Shown here: positions 1 to 6,721 of the stretch, one piece after another
How positions within the stretch are numbered: position 1 is the stretch's first letter
Layout: each line of letters opens with the position of its first letter
Source of the DNA: Actinomycetota bacterium
GTDB taxonomy: Bacteria > Actinomycetota > UBA4738
Assembly (NCBI GenBank): GCA_005885015.1
Contig: VAYG01000018.1
Coordinates: 11,829-30,240, forward strand
Direction: 5' to 3'
Length of the DNA stretch: 18,412 nucleotides
Position numbers and translations under genes: made by a program
Notes under the pieces: model-generated
What the model was told of the DNA's origin: nothing
What the model saw: only the letters and a program-made list of their open reading frames with translations
Databases searched by the model: none

Positions 1-618
1 GTGCCCGAACTGGTGAGCCCGACAGATGGCGGCTTGGACCCCGAGCACCAAGCCCTCGTTGGCGACTCGGTCGGCCTCGCCATGCTGGTCGTCCTGGAGA
101 CGCTGGCACCCGCGGAACGGGTCGCCTTCGTGCTCCACGACATGTTCGGCGTGCCCTTCGAGGAGATCGCTCCAATCGTGGGGCGCTCCCCCATCGCGGC
201 GCGGCAGCTGGCCAGCCGTGCCCGCCGGCGCGTCCGGGGGGCGGCGGTTCCGGACGCCGACGTGAACCGGCAGCGAGCGGTCGTCGATGCCTTCCTGGCC
301 GCATCGCGCGGTGGCGACTTCGACGCGCTCCTCGAGCTGCTGGACCCGGACGTGGTTCTGCGAGCCGACGACGCGGCGGTGGAGATGGGATCTACCAGGG
401 AGGTCCGCGGGGCTCGGGCGGTGGCAGAGACCTTCTCCGGACGGGCCCGGGTGGCTCGGCCGGCGCTCGTGGATGGAGCGGTCGGGGCCGTGTGGGCCGT
501 GGCCGGCAAGCCACGGGTCGTGTTCGGATTCACGATCAGGGAGGGGAGGGTCGTCGAGATCGACCTGGTCGCCGACCCCGAGCGCCTCGGCCTGCTCGAG
601 CTGGCGATACTCGATTGA
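1..618 (+). CDS. ECF41/SigJ-type sigma factor, 5'-truncated by window edge
   Basis: Partial gene; only the end is inside the window. The visible 205 residues hold sigma region 4 (about residues 20-80, with LAPAERVAFVLHDMFG and a helix-turn-helix around FEEIAPIVGRSPIAARQLASRA) followed by a SnoaL-like domain (about 92-205, beginning VDAFLAASRGGDFDALLELL). This layout is that of ECF41 sigma factors, where the C-terminal domain modulates activity in place of a separate anti-sigma factor. The opening residues (x-PEL-V) resemble the conserved WLPEP-type linker between sigma2 and sigma4, so the GTG at base 1 is most likely an internal codon and sigma region 2 lies upstream. It converges on the SRPBCC gene. 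Family assignment is confident; its target promoters are unknown. Confidence 0.88.
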   Translation: MPELVSPTDGGLDPEHQALVGDSVGLAMLVVLETLAPAERVAFVLHDMFGVPFEEIAPIVGRSPIAARQLASRARRRVRGAAVPDADVNRQRAVVDAFLAASRGGDFDALLELLDPDVVLRADDAAVEMGSTREVRGARAVAETFSGRARVARPALVDGAVGAVWAVAGKPRVVFGFTIREGRVVEIDLVADPERLGLLELAILD

Positions 619-667
619 CCGACCTGCCCGCGCTCAGATGGGGCGAGTTCGGCGACGTCCCGCTCCC

Positions 668-711
668 GGCCCGCCGGCGCTGGTCGGTCTCCACCTGACC
701 GCCGGCGGGCC
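668..711. terminator. Hairpin between convergent genes
   Basis: A perfect 11-bp inverted repeat (GGCCCGCCGGC at 668-678, GCCGGCGGGCC at 701-711) with a GGTC/GACC extension inside it lies in the 119-bp gap between the convergent sigma factor and SRPBCC genes. There is no T-tract on either side, so it is a candidate bidirectional terminator of the GC-rich type rather than a textbook intrinsic one. Confidence 0.55.
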
Positions 712-737
712 CGCATCGATGCGGCGGTGCGGCCGGT

Positions 738-1232
738 TCAGCGGGCCGCGCCGGCCTTCAGCTCCACGAGGTATTCGTCGAGGCGCTCGTATGTCTCGAC
801 GACGCCCTCCTCCATGCCAGACTGGAGCATCCCGTCGCGGTCCTCGACGGTATCGAAGACCGACCTGGCCGTCAGCGTGGTCTTCCCGTCGTTCTCCTCG
901 AATGTCACGGTGTCGGTGGAGATGTGGCCGGGCATGCCCATCCACTCGAACGTCCAGGTGATGCGCTCCGGCCGGACGATCTCCCGGAATTCACCCCTGA
1001 ACATGTGCTCCTCGCCCTCGGCGCGGTGCGTGACCTGCCACTTCCCGCCGGGACGGAAGTCGATCTCGCAGTCGGCGATCTCGTACTTCCTCGGTCCCCA
1101 CCAGTGCGACATGTGCTGGCAGGAGGTGTGCGCCTCGAACACCAGGTCGCGCGGCGCGTCGAACACGCGCGTCATCACGATCTCCTTGTCCGAAGGCGTC
1201 GTCACCGTGAGCTTCTTACCGCTTCCGGCCAT
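738..1232 (-). CDS. SRPBCC/AHSA1-like protein
   Basis: 164-aa START/Bet v1-like fold protein of the AHSA1 (activator of Hsp90 ATPase homologue 1-like) family. Typical marks are an N-terminal ITMTRVFDAP-like stretch (here IVMTRVFDAPRDLVFEAH), the WWGPRKYE motif (about 44-51), FRPGGKWQ (about 59-66), and a C-terminal GMEEGVVETYERLDEYLVEL helix. The cavity usually binds a hydrophobic ligand; no substrate can be read from sequence. It overlaps the end of the upstream ArsR gene by 17 bp, so the two are one transcript with probable translational coupling. ArsR-SRPBCC pairs of this kind are common in actinomycetes. The start codon ATG at 1232 fits the family N-terminus. Confidence 0.9.
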   Translation of the reverse strand: MAGSGKKLTVTTPSDKEIVMTRVFDAPRDLVFEAHTSCQHMSHWWGPRKYEIADCEIDFRPGGKWQVTHRAEGEEHMFRGEFREIVRPERITWTFEWMGMPGHISTDTVTFEENDGKTTLTARSVFDTVEDRDGMLQSGMEEGVVETYERLDEYLVELKAGAAR

Positions 1233-1596
1233 CTCCCTCCCCCTTTTCTCGTCGTTGGAGCTCGTCCAGGTACTCGTCCAGCCGGTCGTAGGTCTCCTCC
1301 CAGAACCGGCGGTACTGCTCGGTCCAGTCGGACACGTCCTTCAGGGGTCCGGCCTCGAGCCGGGCAGGGCGCCACTGCCGCTCCCGGCCCCGGGCGACGA
1401 GCCCGGCCCTCTCCAGCACTTTGAGGTGCTTGGAGACCGCCGGCAAACTCATCGTGAACGGCTCGGCCAGCGCCGTGACGGAGGCCTCCCCCGCAGCCAG
1501 CCGGGCCAGGATGGCCCGCCGCGTGGGATCCGCCAGCGCCGCGAACGTTCGGTCCAGCCGATCCGACCGGTCCCTGACCGCTGTTGCCGTTGCCAT
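1216..1596 (-). CDS. ArsR-family winged-helix regulator
   Basis: 126-aa regulator with the usual opening FAALADPTRRAILARL (about residues 18-33) and the recognition helix region MSLPAVSKHLKVLE (about 49-62). No Cys metal-binding motif (such as ELCVCDL) is present, so it belongs to the non-metal ArsR subgroup normally paired with SRPBCC proteins. A GGAGGG ribosome binding site lies 4 nt before the ATG. First gene of a two-gene operon; its own promoter carries a probable operator, which suggests autoregulation. The C-terminal YDRLDEYLDEL resembles the tail of the downstream SRPBCC protein (YERLDEYLVEL), a curious shared helix. Confidence 0.93.
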   Translation of the reverse strand: MATATAVRDRSDRLDRTFAALADPTRRAILARLAAGEASVTALAEPFTMSLPAVSKHLKVLERAGLVARGRERQWRPARLEAGPLKDVSDWTEQYRRFWEETYDRLDEYLDELQRREKGEGDGRKR

Positions 1597-1613
1597 TCGA
1601 CCCTCCGGTTAAA

Positions 1614-1655
1614 TAACCAGTCGGTAAAATACCCGGAGGAGGGACCTCGTGTCAA
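1614..1655 (-). promoter_or_regulatory. Promoter and operator of arsR-SRPBCC operon
   Basis: Read on the minus strand: -35 TTGACA (1655-1650), an 18-nt spacer, -10 TATTTT (1631-1626), then an imperfect palindrome TAACC-N4-GGTAA (1614-1627 on the plus strand) overlapping the -10 and expected start point. A second short palindrome, GGTTA-AA-TAACC, occupies 1607-1618. The overlap is the usual place for an ArsR repressor to act, so autorepression is inferred. The -35 is a perfect consensus hexamer. Confidence 0.7.
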
Positions 1656-1867
1656 CCCCTGCCAGTGACAACCCTCGCTCGGGATGTACTTCAGCGATTG
1701 AACGAGACGGTGGCCCAGAGGTTTCCGGCGGCTTCAACGATCATCGAGGAACGGCGTCGACGCGAAACCGCTGGACCACCCTATTGAAGCGAGGATCTAT
1801 CCGCAGAAAAGCGTGATCTCGGGGTTCACTACCCACCTTTGATCGAATGATCGTGCACGTCTCGATC

Positions 1868-2632
1868 CTAGACGCTCTTCTGGAGCGGACGACGCGCCTC
1901 CTCCCACCCGGATAGCTCGTCCGCCAGAGCGACCACATCGCCCACGACCAGGGTCGCCGGCGAGCCGATCCCGGCCCGTTCGGCCAACGCGGGAAGGGAG
2001 CCGAGCGTCCCGATGACGGATCTCTGGAGAGAGGTGGTGGCCCACATGATCACCGCCGCGGGCTGATCCGACGAGCGCCCCGCCCGGACCAGGGATCGGC
2101 AGATCTCCGCCAGCCTTCCGGCGGCCATCAACACCACCAGCGTGTCCGCTGACAGCGCCACTCTTCCGAGGTCCGCTTCCTCCCCACCGGCCAGGCAGGC
2201 CGTCACCACCGCGATGCTCGAGCCCACGCCCCGGTACGTCAGTGGGATGCCCGCCGCGGCCGGGGCCGCCACCGCCGACGTGACCCCCGGGACCACCTCG
2301 AACGGCACCCCGGCCCGGGCCAGGGCCACCGCCTCTTCGCCGCCCCGGCCGAACACGAAGGGATCGCCTCCCTTGAGCCGGACCACGGTCTTGCCGGCCC
2401 GGGCACGAGAGACCAGGACGGCGTTGATACGCACCTGCGCACCGGCGCCGACCCCTGGCGCCTTTCCCGCGTCGATCCGCTCGGCCGTCGCAGGTGCCAG
2501 GTCGAGCAGCGCGGCGGGGGCCAGCCGGTCGTACACCACGACGTCGGCGTGCCGAAGCACCTCGGCCCCTCGAAGGGTGAGGAGGCGCGGGTCGCCCGGT
2601 CCGGCCCCCACCAGGTACACCATCCCGGTCAT
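1868..2632 (-). CDS. cobA: Uroporphyrinogen-III C-methyltransferase (SUMT)
   Basis: 254-aa enzyme that uses two SAM molecules to convert uroporphyrinogen III to precorrin-2, the branch step to siroheme and B12. Signatures: VYLVGAGPGDPRLLTLRG (about 5-22), RLKGGDPFVFGRGGEE (85-100), the VVPGVTSA loop (113-120) and AGIPLTYRGV (127-136; the usual His of LTHRG is Tyr here). The start chosen is the ATG at 2632, which forms an ATGA overlap with the stop of the upstream dehydrogenase gene; the open frame extends further upstream but without family similarity. Last gene of the sulfite-reduction operon, so its likely product use is siroheme for the sulfite reductase. Its last codons lie in an att-like repeat, and the tail RRPLQKSV may not be original. 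Confidence 0.93.
   Translation of the reverse strand: MTGMVYLVGAGPGDPRLLTLRGAEVLRHADVVVYDRLAPAALLDLAPATAERIDAGKAPGVGAGAQVRINAVLVSRARAGKTVVRLKGGDPFVFGRGGEEAVALARAGVPFEVVPGVTSAVAAPAAAGIPLTYRGVGSSIAVVTACLAGGEEADLGRVALSADTLVVLMAAGRLAEICRSLVRAGRSSDQPAAVIMWATTSLQRSVIGTLGSLPALAERAGIGSPATLVVGDVVALADELSGWEEARRPLQKSV
1871..1894. repeat. Short att-like sequence at the 3' end of cobA
   Basis: TTCTGGAGCGGACGACG at 1878-1894 is identical over 17 bases to 12951-12967, and GACGCTCTTCTGGAGCGG matches the sequence left of the 7346 attachment repeat (GACCCTCTTTCTAGAGCGG) with few differences. It therefore resembles the tRNA-Gly 3' end plus its downstream flank, and supplies the last codons of the methyltransferase gene. 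It may be another relic attachment site or a chance match; only about 12 bases belong to the tRNA itself. Confidence 0.3.
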
Positions 2633-3276
2633 GAGGGCCCCCTCCCCACGAGTCGAGAGAGAAGTCGCTCCCTCGCCTCCTCCCGGCGGCCCGCCGCGAC
2701 GAGCGATTCCAGCTCGCTCACGTCGAGGGCTGTGTCCCACCGCCTGGACCGTTCCGTCAGGTCGGGGAACCGGGCCATGGTTCCCGCGCGAACCTCGCCC
2801 AGCAGGTCCAGGATCTCTGCCCATTCGGGCCCGAACCGCTCCTCGAGGTCGATCCGCAGCCGTCTGGCGAGCGCGGGGGAACGACCGCCCGTGGAAACCG
2901 CGATCGACAACTCGCCCCGGCGGACGATCGCGGGCGCGGCGAAATCGCAGTGTTGCGGGTCATCCATCACGTTGACCAGGACGCCGCGAGCCCTCGCTTC
3001 ATCGAACACGGTGGCCCGGGTCATCTGGTCTCTGCCGGAACCGATGCAGATGAATGCGCCGTCCAGATCATCCCCTTCAAAGGGGCGGCGGAACACCCGC
3101 ACCGCGGCGTTCATCTCCAGCCGATCGAGAGCAGGTTCAGGCCGCTCGGCGATGACGTCCACCGTCGCTCCCGCGGCGACCAGCCCTTCGACCTTTCCCT
3201 GCGCCACCGCGTCCTCCCCGACCACCACCGCCTTCCGGCCGGAAAGCTCCAGGCTGACCGGATAGTTGAAGGCCAT
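2629..3276 (-). CDS. Precorrin-2 dehydrogenase / sirohydrochlorin ferrochelatase (CysG N-terminal/Met8p type)
   Basis: 215-aa protein of the siroheme synthase N-terminal family, which oxidises precorrin-2 with NAD+ and inserts Fe2+ to give siroheme. Seen: N-terminal Rossmann strand AVVVG (16-20), VNVMDDPQHCDF (101-112) carrying the conserved acidic residue region, and AVSTGGRSPALAR (126-138), the family's most recognisable block. The nucleotide-binding loop is odd: instead of the usual GGGxVAxRK it reads GEDAVAQGK (20-28), so two of three glycines and the Arg are missing. NAD binding may be altered, or chelatase activity may dominate. It lies 3 bp after the 155-aa gene and overlaps cobA by 4 bp. 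Function is supported by context as well as by sequence. Confidence 0.88.
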   Translation of the reverse strand: MAFNYPVSLELSGRKAVVVGEDAVAQGKVEGLVAAGATVDVIAERPEPALDRLEMNAAVRVFRRPFEGDDLDGAFICIGSGRDQMTRATVFDEARARGVLVNVMDDPQHCDFAAPAIVRRGELSIAVSTGGRSPALARRLRIDLEERFGPEWAEILDLLGEVRAGTMARFPDLTERSRRWDTALDVSELESLVAAGRREEARERLLSRLVGRGPS

Positions 3277-3279
3277 CGT

Positions 3280-3747
3280 CTACTCCCCGACCCCTCCGCC
3301 GCCCACGTTCACGCTTCGCAAGGTCACCCCGCTCCGGTCGACGGACAGCCGGACCTCGAGGTCACCGGCGGCGACCGACACCGAGTAGCTTCCCGGGCCG
3401 AGCGGGGAAACCCGGAGGGACCGAACCGGCAGGTCCTTGAGCGCGCCGAGGGCGACGTTGAGCTCCTCGACCGAACGGCTCATCTCGCGGGCCCGGGGGG
3501 TCTCCTTCCACAAGGCGAGCAGGGCCCGCACCCCCGCCGGGCCGTGCACGGTCCGGGTCCGTCCACTCTCCAAGGCCAGCGCGAGGAGCCCGGCCACGTG
3601 CGGGATCAGCTCGTCGGGCACCTCCCCCTGTTCGGCAGTCAGGGCGATCTGCTCGAAGGCCGTGCGGGTGTCGGGGTCCGAGAGGTGCTCGGCGTAGGCG
3701 CGGGCCTCCGCGATCAAGAACGGACGTTCATCCTCACCGATCTTCAC
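3280..3747 (-). CDS. Hypothetical protein inside the sulfite-reduction operon
   Basis: 155-aa protein that I do not recognise. It starts with GTG inside the end of cysH (14-bp overlap) and stops 3 bp before the dehydrogenase gene, so it is firmly part of the operon. Residues 1-100 look alpha-helical and charged (for example FLIAEARAYAEHLSDPDTRTAFEQIALTA, with a VEELNVALGAL helix near 93-103). Residues 105-150 look like beta strands (SLRVSPLGPGSYSVSVAAGDLEVRLSV) ending in a glycine-rich tail GGGGVGE. There are no Cys, no signal peptide and no membrane segment, so it is probably cytoplasmic and does not bind an iron-sulfur cluster by itself. A role in siroheme delivery or reductase assembly would be guesswork. 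Confidence 0.75.
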   Translation of the reverse strand: MKIGEDERPFLIAEARAYAEHLSDPDTRTAFEQIALTAEQGEVPDELIPHVAGLLALALESGRTRTVHGPAGVRALLALWKETPRAREMSRSVEELNVALGALKDLPVRSLRVSPLGPGSYSVSVAAGDLEVRLSVDRSGVTLRSVNVGGGGVGE

Positions 3748-4540
3748 GGTCGCCGTCCTCGAAGCGCTCAGTCTTGAGGAGGGCCTCCAGCTCGTGCTCG
3801 AACCCTCCCGTATAGATCGCGCAATGGATCCCGCACTCCTTGGGCCCGTCCTTCTCCCACCACCACCGCCCGGCCCGGTCCTCTTGCCCGGGCTCGATGG
3901 GCCTCGTGCACGGGGCGCATCCGATGGAGGTGTAGCCCTGGTCGTAGAGAGGGTGGTACGGGACGTCGTTGGCCCGGATGTAGTCCCACACCTCTCGCTT
4001 GGTCCAGTCGGCCAGCGGATTGAGCTTGACGATGCCTCCGTGGTCGTGGTCCAGCTCGATCTTGCGGACCTCGGCCCTGCTGGCCCATTGCTCGCGCCGA
4101 AGCCCGGTGATCCAGGCGTCCAGGCTGGCCAGATAAAGGGTGAGCGGCAGCACCTTCCGGACCTGGCAGCAGAGGAGCCGGAGGTCCACCGATCGGTACA
4201 TCAGGTTGGGCCCGTGGCGCCGGACCATCTCTTCCACGTGAACGGCCTCGGGAGCCAGCATCTCGACCCGAACTCCGTAGCGACCCCTGACTTGTTCGAC
4301 CAGGTCGTAGGTCTCCTGGGGAAGCCGACCCGTGTCCAGGGTGAACACCCTCACGTCCGGCTGCACCTTGACGGCGATGTCGATGATCACCATCCCCTCG
4401 GCCCCTCCGCCTTCCGCGATGGCCAACCTGGGGTGAAACCGCTCCAGGGCCCAGGCGATCACGTCCTCGGCGGGCTCGGTCTCGTAGAGGACGGAGAGCT
4501 CGCCGGCCTCGTATTCGTCGAGCGCGACGGGTTCGCTCAC
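3734..4540 (-). CDS. cysH: Phosphoadenylyl-/adenylyl-sulfate reductase
   Basis: 268-aa thioredoxin-dependent reductase that turns APS or PAPS into sulfite. Seen: LDTGRLPQET (68-77), CC at 124-125, TGLRREQ (145-151), CAPC at 208-211 and the catalytic KECGIHC (234-240). The CC plus CxxC pairs ligate a [4Fe-4S] cluster, which marks the APS-reducing type found in actinobacteria and plants rather than the cluster-free enterobacterial PAPS enzyme. The usual SSFGAEDxV nucleotide loop is GGGAEGMV (44-51), a visible departure. GTG start at 4540 overlaps the stop of the frame-corrected sulfite reductase (GTGA). Second gene of the operon. Confidence 0.94.
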   Translation of the reverse strand: MSEPVALDEYEAGELSVLYETEPAEDVIAWALERFHPRLAIAEGGGAEGMVIIDIAVKVQPDVRVFTLDTGRLPQETYDLVEQVRGRYGVRVEMLAPEAVHVEEMVRRHGPNLMYRSVDLRLLCCQVRKVLPLTLYLASLDAWITGLRREQWASRAEVRKIELDHDHGGIVKLNPLADWTKREVWDYIRANDVPYHPLYDQGYTSIGCAPCTRPIEPGQEDRAGRWWWEKDGPKECGIHCAIYTGGFEHELEALLKTERFEDGDREDR

Positions 4541-4845
4541 GTGCCCTCACCCACGCTCACTGCCGTCCCCGCGGCGATGGCCTGAAGCTCCTGATCCGTC
4601 TTCCGTATGCAGAAGTCGCGAAACGACTCGCCCATCCCTCGACCCGCGAACCAGGCCCCCAGCAACCGGTCCAGGGTGGCTTCCACATGAGGGAAGGGCA
4701 CGCGCCGGACCACCGGGCGGGCGATGGCCTCCTCCGGTCCAACCCCGCCCCTCAGGAACACATCGAAGGCCTGGCGTTCGCCGTCCACCGCCTCCCTGGC
4801 CGTCGTGCCCATGAGGCCGATGTCGCCAACCCAGTGAAGGGCGCA
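4537..4845 (-). pseudogene. Displaced C-terminal part of the nitrite/sulfite reductase
   Basis: From 4845 the frame reads CALHWVGDIGLMGTTAREAV and on to a TGA at 4537-4539. This is the expected C-terminal part of the ferredoxin sulfite/nitrite reductase family, where the opening Cys is the fourth cluster ligand, the one that also bridges to siroheme. The shift relative to the main frame requires loss of 3n+2 bases. Its stop overlaps the cysH GTG in a GTGA, which confirms this as the native end of the gene. Either the gene is inactivated by a deletion or the assembly lost a short segment here. Confidence 0.8.
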
Positions 4846-6136
4846 GGCCGGCCTCGAGGTGGTCCAGGATCTGCAGCATCTTTCCCTTCGTTTCCGTGAC
4901 GGAGTAGTTGCAGTGGGGCTCGCCCGTGCAGGCGATCGCGGAGGCCCGCAGGGGGTTGGTCTCCGGAGGGAACCCGATCTCCTTCAACTCCTCCATGACG
5001 ACCTCGAGGCGGCCCCCCGGGACGCCCGTGACGATGAGGTTCTGTTGCTTCGTGGTCCGCACGTCCCCACCGAATGACCACGCCAGGTCGGCCATCCGGA
5101 TCAGCTGCTCTCCCCCCACGATCCCGGCCGGGATGGGCACCCCCACGTGGAACAGGCCGGGCTGCTTCTGCTCGTGCACCCCCATGTGATTGGTGGATGC
5201 CTGGGGCTCGGGGGCGGCGAAGTCCTGGAGCCTCCGGCCCAGGCGTCGCTCGACGAGCCCGCGGATCCCCTCGGGGCCGTAGTCGTCGACCATGAACTTC
5301 AGGCGGGCCTTGACCCGGGAGAGGCGATAGCGCCGGTCCTCCTTCCACACGTCCACGATGGCCCGGAGGACTTCCAGCGCCTCGCCCATCGGCACGAACA
5401 CACCCATGTCCCGAGAGAGGCGGGGGGCCGTCGAGAGTCCCCCGCCGACTCGCACGGCGAAGCCCGCACGGCCCCCGTGCGTTGCCCCCACCAGCCCGAT
5501 GCAATTGATCTCCGGCATGTCGCACTGGTACGGGCAGGCCGAGATCGTGATCTTGTGCTTGCGGGGAAGGTTCATGTAATCGGGGTTGCCGTAGAAGAAC
5601 CTGGCCGCGTCCTCCACCACCGGGATCACGTCGAACAGCTCCTCGGCTTGGATGCCCTCGAGCGGACAGCCGGTGATGTTCCGGACTGCGTCGCCGCACC
5701 CCCCCGCTGTGGTCAGGCCGGCTGCGGCCAGGCGCTCGAAGATCTCGGGGACCCGCGACAGCTCGATGAAGTGGAGCTGCACGTTCTGCCGGGTGGAGAG
5801 TTCCGCAAAGCCTTCCCCGAAGCTGATGGAGATCTCGCCGACGGCTCGGAGGCTCTGCGGGGGGAGGAGCCCTCCGGGGACTTTGATCCGCAGCATGAAC
5901 GATCCGACCCTCGGCTTGTCGTGGTACAGGCCGTACCACTTCAGGCGGACGATGTCCTCCTCTGAGACGTCCAAGTAGTGGCGCTGCCCGAGCTCCTCGA
6001 TCTCGTCCACGATCTGGACAGGGGGCTTCTCCTTCTTCAGTCGCTCGATGGAGTTGCGTTCGAGGACCTGCTCCCAGCTCGGCTCTTCCGGGAGAGGCCT
6101 CCGATCCCCTGTTCCGTATTTCCTGCTCTCCGGCAT
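4547..6136 (-). CDS. Ferredoxin-type nitrite/sulfite reductase, frameshifted near its C-terminus
   Basis: Siroheme and [4Fe-4S] enzyme reducing sulfite to sulfide (by operon context) or nitrite to ammonia. The first 430 residues are good: ferredoxin-like half domain, STRQNVQLHF (114-123) and GDAVRNITGCP (148-158) of the siroheme site, a second half domain from about 320, and the first cluster pair CTGEPHC (403-409) followed by NYSVTETKG. After LDHLEAG (about base 4847) the family sequence should run through a GCPxAC block to HWVGDIGL. Instead, the frame turns to Arg/Gly/Pro-rich shadow sequence to its stop at 4547, while CALHWVGDIGLMG continues in another frame from 4845. An AAAGGA ribosome binding site precedes the ATG. 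As read, the product lacks the second Cys pair and would be inactive. Confidence 0.85.
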   Translation of the reverse strand: MPESRKYGTGDRRPLPEEPSWEQVLERNSIERLKKEKPPVQIVDEIEELGQRHYLDVSEEDIVRLKWYGLYHDKPRVGSFMLRIKVPGGLLPPQSLRAVGEISISFGEGFAELSTRQNVQLHFIELSRVPEIFERLAAAGLTTAGGCGDAVRNITGCPLEGIQAEELFDVIPVVEDAARFFYGNPDYMNLPRKHKITISACPYQCDMPEINCIGLVGATHGGRAGFAVRVGGGLSTAPRLSRDMGVFVPMGEALEVLRAIVDVWKEDRRYRLSRVKARLKFMVDDYGPEGIRGLVERRLGRRLQDFAAPEPQASTNHMGVHEQKQPGLFHVGVPIPAGIVGGEQLIRMADLAWSFGGDVRTTKQQNLIVTGVPGGRLEVVMEELKEIGFPPETNPLRASAIACTGEPHCNYSVTETKGKMLQILDHLEAGLRPSLGWRHRPHGHDGQGGGGRRTPGLRCVPEGRGWTGGGHRPPGGPARALPSCGSHPGPVAGGLVRGSRDGRVVSRLLHTEDGSGASGHRRGDGSERG

Positions 6137-6159
6137 CCGCCGTCCTTTGGAAATGAAAA

Positions 6160-6177
6160 GGGCCGCCTCGGCGGCCC
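6160..6177 (-). terminator. Hairpin with U-tract in the leader of the sulfite-reduction operon
   Basis: On the minus strand GGGCCGC-CGAG-GCGGCCC is followed at once by TTTTCATTT, an intrinsic-terminator shape. It ends only about 23 nt before the reductase ATG and just upstream of its AAAGGA ribosome binding site. It could end transcription coming from the QueF-like side, or act as an attenuator in the operon leader. I saw no Cys-rich leader peptide and no recognised riboswitch core upstream of it. Confidence 0.5.
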
Positions 6178-6371
6178 CTTCGCTGTGGTCCGAACGTCTT
6201 CCTAAGGCCGCATGCTCACCTCTGCGCCTCCCTGTGGGCGCACGGAGATGGACAACAGCACAGGCGGCTCGGGATCATGGCTCCCACCAACCCGACGCAG
6301 CGTGTCCGGATCAATCTCTATCTCTCCAGTCGGATTTCGGGTGAGCTTTCTATCTCGCCATGCTTCGGTTG

Positions 6372-6551
6372 TCAATCCATCCAACCAGTTTCATGTGATG
6401 CGAAGCCGGTCTCTGATGGCGGAGCGTGCACGCTGGAACGGAGGTCGATGCCGAGCGAGAGGGTGGCCACAAGCTCCGCCAGCCGCACCCCGGTCCCGGT
6501 ACCTCGGAGCCGGCCCGTCTCTGATCTCGGCGACACCTCGACGCGATCCAT
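6372..6551 (-). pseudogene. 5' remnant of an HD-domain/LuxR-type gene
   Basis: A 59-codon frame starting at the ATG at 6551 contains VRLAELVATLSLGIDL, which resembles the N-terminal stretch of actinobacterial HD-domain LuxR-type proteins (normally followed by GxGQPMEHxLR). The similarity stops directly after GIDL and the frame then runs into unrelated sequence and a stop, so only the start of the gene survives. The remainder of 6137-6721 shows no recognisable gene. The call rests on one motif remembered from the family. Confidence 0.4.
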
Positions 6552-6678
6552 GCCGAAACAGGCGACGTGATCCGGATCACGACCGATAAACGGTCACTTC
6601 ATCGACTCGTAAGCCCGATGCCCTTCGGCAGACCATCCTGGTGGGTGCCCCCAGGGCGCCTGTGGTTGCCAGTGGAGG

Positions 6679-6709
6679 GAGCGGGGGGTCCTCCGTGGAC
6701 TCCCCGTTC
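6679..6709 (-). terminator. Hairpin after the QueF-like gene
   Basis: GAGCGGGGGGTCC (6679-6691) pairs with GGACTCCCCGTTC (6697-6709) across a 5-nt loop with minor mismatches. It lies 12 bp beyond the stop of the minus-strand QueF-like gene. On the minus strand no T-tract follows, so the call as its terminator is tentative. Confidence 0.4.
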
Positions 6710-6721
6710 CCTTCTTCTTGG

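Noticed and set aside
2633..2824. N-terminal extension of cobA
   Set aside because: It lies fully within the dehydrogenase gene and shows no family similarity; the ATGA overlap fixes the start at 2632.
6137..6400. Riboswitch or Cys-attenuator leader peptide ahead of the sulfite operon
   Set aside because: No SAM, cobalamin or other known core motif and no short frame with consecutive Cys codons could be found.
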